This document shows, piece after piece, positions 60,316 through 64,000 of a DNA stretch of 64,000 bases. The stretch comes from Erythrocercus mccallii (Eukaryota > Chordata > Aves > Passeriformes > Dicruridae): NCBI GenBank assembly GCA_013397435.1, contig VZRG01001042.1:72963-136962 (forward strand), written 5' to 3'. Position numbers and translations under genes: made by a program. Position 1 is the first letter of the stretch, and the number at the start of each line of letters is the position of its first letter. Below the pieces are notes generated by a model. It was not told the DNA's origin, searched no databases, and worked only from the letters and a program-made list of their open reading frames with translations.

Positions 60316-62511
60316 GTGCAGAATGCTGAAGTAAAAAGCGAGACTGGTGAAAATGAAACAAAGTACAAAAATAAATAGACTTTTGTAATGGTATCACAAT
60401 TCCACACAAAATAAAAAGATAAATATGTATAAATACAAAACAGCAAGTACAAAACCAAATTCTGGCACTTGTCAAGAGAAAGGCCTCATGAAAGTTAAAA
60501 ACAAAAAATCCCACAAACTCTTGTGCTATAATGATTTATTACACACTGGAAACATGCTTGAAGAACAAGAGGTTTAGATGTGAAACCCTAAGAGAAGGGA
60601 AACGTTCATTTCTACTAACACACTAAACCTATCTGTGCATCAACATATTGCCTATGCTAATAATAGATACAGCACATAAAACATCCATTAAAAACATCAA
60701 CCTTTAGTGCTGGTATATCAACAGCACCTTTTGTCATCTGTGACACAGGTTACTCTTGTCACTGTAAATTCTTCCCCTCTTGGGATGTTTTCCACTGCTA
60801 AGGAAAGCTGGGAACTAAAACACAGCTTTGATGCCCACTGGGTGAGTGGGAAACTTGCCTCAGGCATTTTCTGTATAAGTGAGATTTTAAAGCACCACAG
60901 CACTTGTATGAAGGAGGCAGGTCTTCCACTGGCGTAGCTCTTACATTTACACCATTAGGGGAGCCCCCTGGCCCCAGGTTTTCAAACAAACCGAGCAGTG
61001 ATATTCTTCAAGGTGCTTTTGCAGTGTTTTTGCCATTTTCCAAGCATGCAATTTGGATAACTTAGTGCCTGGTATAGCACACCTGTTTTGAACAGCATCA
61101 TGAGCTGCAGAGGACAGACTTGGTGGCAGACAAAAGCCACAGGCTGGTGCTACAGCCAAGCCAATCCACTCATCACTGCCCATGAAGGTACTGTCCTCAT
61201 CCCATTAATAATGCTCCTCTTTCATGTGATTTACAATGAAATTTTCAGTAAGCCTTTTTTCTCTTACATTCATGTCAACACATTACAAAGCCTCCAAAGT
61301 TTAATGTGTTGTATTGTACTGACACTGGGAAAGTAACAAAATATAACCTAATTTACATTCTGGCAGTCAGTTCTCTACTGCAAAGATTATACAGCTGAAC
61401 TTTTCTCTCTAGAACTTTGTCAATATCATGTCTCAATGTCATTAAAAGGTGGAGAACTATGCTTTCCTCAAGTTGATGGACAACATCCATCAGTTGGAAG
61501 ACTAAGGTAAAATATGACCATGATCTTTTAATGTTAGATACTCATAAATATGGAAGTGTTGGGATTTGGTAGGGGATTCCCCACCTGCAGAAATCATTAA
61601 TTCAGTACAAGGGCCTGTCAGACCACAGCAGAAGATAAACTGCTCAGAAAAACTGCAACTGTTGTCATTTAAATGTAACATATCTGAATTACTACTACAG
61701 ACTGAAATAACTATTTAAGTCTGAAATGGTAAAACAGTTAAAATCGTACCTTCTGAAGCTTTTGTAGAACATACACATCTCCATATTGGACAGATGTTGC
61801 TTCCATAAGAAAATGCAGTAGACAGCAGGGCAATAAAAACCCAGGGCTCTTTCAACAGAGTGGTTTGAGCTACCACACATATAAATGCACATTTTTGATT
61901 TGGTCAGTATAAGTAGGTCCATCAGCCCAGCAGTGAATCTGGACCACATCCTGCTCAGCAGAAATGCAAAACATTTGGTACAAGATCTTTAGTACTGAAA
62001 TTGAGCTAATCTCATTCCTACAGAAAGTACATTCAAAACAGCTGCTGACGAATTCACTGACTTGAAAGCTCACTTTTGTTTAAATTAAGTTTGGGGGTTT
62101 TATTCACATTTAGCTGCTTTAACTTTATGGTATGAAACTAAATATATACCCATGACTTATTTATGGTGGCACTCATACAAAGAAATCGAAATTTAAGTAA
62201 TGCAAGAAGCTATGTCAGACACTAGAATTAGAAAATGTGAAAAAGTTGCAAATAACCTTCATGTTGCCCTGTAGTAGTCTTTAAATAAACAAGATTATTA
62301 ATCTTTTATATATTAATACTAGTCTGTACACAAGTTCTAACATGCAATTTCCCCACAAGCATTAGAGCTTCAAAGCAGCTTCAATATGATTGTGTTATGT
62401 GTCATCTGAAAATGACAAAATAGGTTTATAATGTCTAAATATACATATATGTAAAGAAGATGCAATATTAAAAAACAGTGCTGAGAATGCCATCATTAAA
62501 ATACAGCCATT
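60316..62511 (-). other. CCP110: CCP110 3' UTR (probable)
   Basis: 2.2 kb of AT-rich sequence without coding signal between the terminal-exon stop and the distal AATAAA. Intermediate AATAAA hexamers on the minus strand (60535, 62099) suggest alternative 3' ends. Assignment depends on the terminal exon call. Confidence 0.5.
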
Positions 62512-62586
62512 TTATCCCAGTGAATGCTGTCTCCTCAAATTATCACAACATTTGGCTTCTTTCTTTGGGTTCTTCCTGCATATGCT
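62512..62586 (-). CDS. CCP110: Probable CCP110 terminal coding exon (C-terminus)
   Basis: A good minus-strand acceptor (CTTATTTTTAG) ends at 62588. In the frame that starts one base into the exon, 24 codons are open before a TAA at 62512-62514. They read SICRKNPKKEAKCCDNLRRQ, then HSLG. The other two frames stop after 14 and 16 codons. CCP110 (CP110), a centriolar protein that caps mother centrioles and blocks ciliogenesis, is the neighbour upstream of VPS35L in human and points the same way. I could not confirm its C-terminal sequence from memory, so the gene name rests mainly on synteny. Confidence 0.5.
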   Translation of the reverse strand, partial: SICRKNPKKEAKCCDNLRRQHSLG

Positions 62587-62588
62587 CC

Positions 62589-64000
62589 TAAAAATAAGTA
62601 GAAACATTACCATATTACAATTAATAGTAATGGGTTTTGAAACAGGATTATCCAACAAAAATAGCTGAAAAAAATTAGGACAATTTTTTTAAAGTGGTAT
62701 TATGCATTCAGTGACTACTTTTAAAATGACAGTTTTCATAATGCTACACCCCAAAAGCCTTATGAAAACTACCTATAGGTTTAAAAGTAATGACATTTTA
62801 TTGCCCTACTTGATAACTATTCTATCTTCTTTTCTAGTACTCTAAAACAAATACAACCACAACTCACAAATTTTTAAAAGAACTATCGTATAACCAAGAT
62901 AGACGAAATGGCTGGTAAGTTTAACTATGCCACATATTACTTTTAAACAAATTATCAATTAAAAAATATTGTACAAGTTGAATACTTAAGAAAACACTTT
63001 CCTTTTGTCAGATTAATTGAAACAAGAGACAGCTGTAGGCTCCCATATGTCAATAAGACAACCAGAATTAGCAGTATTAAAATCATCAGGCAGAGCCCTT
63101 ATAAAAGGAAGGATGCTTAAATAAAAAAATAATATACAAATAAGTCTTTCCAGAAGGAACAAGTATATACATACATACATTTAAAAATCTATATTATACT
63201 ATGCATAGCACAATTATCTTCCAGTAATGAAGGTTCAGCACTGCAGGCTGCTAAGAAGTAGCACAACTCAGAATTCTTTAGGTTCAAGCAGTTATCAAGA
63301 AGTGCAGCAGTGTGAGCAAACATTTCCACAAAGCAGTGAAAGTCGTATCACAGGGTGCAGAGCAGTGGGAATGGAAGACAGCCATGGAAGAGAAATGACT
63401 ACCAGGCAGTAAATGAACGTGACAAAGGAAGTGCCAGTCCTTTTTAGGCTCTTTGGTTACTCTTGGTCAGAGCTGCCGTGGTTACTTACAGGTGTCTGGG
63501 GGCTACGATCAGCACAGGCCAAAGCAACTTTGGGATTGCCCAGAGCCCTCACATCTCAACAGGGTCCCACTACACAAAGGCATTCTCACAGGCCCAGCCC
63601 ACCTCAGTGCTGTGCTCTTCAGATCACCTGGTTGACAGACATGCTGCTTTTTTAGTGATTAACACTGCCCCTTAACTCACCTCAAGTGTCCTCCAAGTTA
63701 TATTAAAATCACACATAAGTAATAGGATATTACTGTAATGGCATATGAGTGTGCAAAAATCCCACAGCAATCTACACTAAGGAATTGCACAAGGCAAATG
63801 TGAATAAAAACAGCGACAGCTCTGAAAACATTATCACCCATCCTTGTCCAGTGGCAAGGGGCAATCACATGAGGCCTCTCTCCTAGGACAAAGGACAGAC
63901 CTGCTACTCACACACAGCAGGTCTCAGGCTTCCTGAAGTGCTGGCCTGAAGTCCACAGCCCCCACCATCTCACATGGGCAAGCTGTGCCCTTGGCTTGGC
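62589..64000 (-). other. Probable last CCP110 intron
   Basis: AT-rich at first, GC-richer from about 63420. I saw no exon with both splice sites and a supported frame. Plus-strand frames at 63413-63675 overlap in three registers and have no recognised similarity. Confidence 0.4.

Noticed and set aside
1..64000. CRISPR arrays, operons, tRNA or rRNA genes, or an endogenous virus
   Set aside because: No regular spaced repeats, no tRNA B-box in context, no rRNA-like blocks, and no long frames resembling viral proteins were seen by eye.

Overview
This is a vertebrate nuclear genome segment, almost certainly from a bird. The genes are split by GT-AG introns. The intergenic and intronic DNA is AT-rich. 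The interspersed repeats I can recognise have the look of CR1 LINE 3' ends, the typical avian family. There is no bacterial-style gene organisation; nearly all of the longer open frames are chance frames in introns or UTRs. No sequence search was run: gene names rest on exon-by-exon translation compared with remembered human proteins.

Layout. (1) 1-2033, minus strand: two internal coding exons of IQCK, whose first exons are missing, probably in or beside a 603-base assembly gap (3216-3818). (2) 3085-3895: a CpG-rich block around that gap, read as a shared promoter for IQCK (leftward) and KNOP1 (rightward). (3) 4576-12733, plus strand: the complete coding sequence of KNOP1 in four coding exons, 604 codons before the stop. 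(4) 14584-60170, minus strand: the complete coding sequence of VPS35L in 31 coding exons. Every exon joins in phase, and the spliced CDS is 2892 nt, encoding 963 residues, the same length I recall for the human protein. (5) 59460-60260: the VPS35L CpG island. (6) About 60290-62587, minus strand: a terminal exon and long 3' UTR that by synteny belong to CCP110, followed to the window end by its last intron.

The order IQCK, KNOP1, VPS35L, CCP110 and the orientations match human 16p12.3 as I remember it. KNOP1 and VPS35L converge tail to tail. CCP110 and VPS35L are head-to-tail with an extremely short spacer. Functionally, VPS35L is the scaffold of the Retriever/Commander endosomal recycling complex, KNOP1 is a lysine-rich nucleolar protein, CCP110 is a centriole-capping protein, and IQCK is an IQ-motif protein. 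They are neighbours but not a pathway.

I did not find a convincing novel system. The more interesting points are the compact CCP110/VPS35L junction, the opposed polyadenylation signals between KNOP1 and VPS35L, the M-box/YY1-like motifs at the VPS35L start, the expanded lysine-rich KNOP1 exon, and a few unusual splice contexts.
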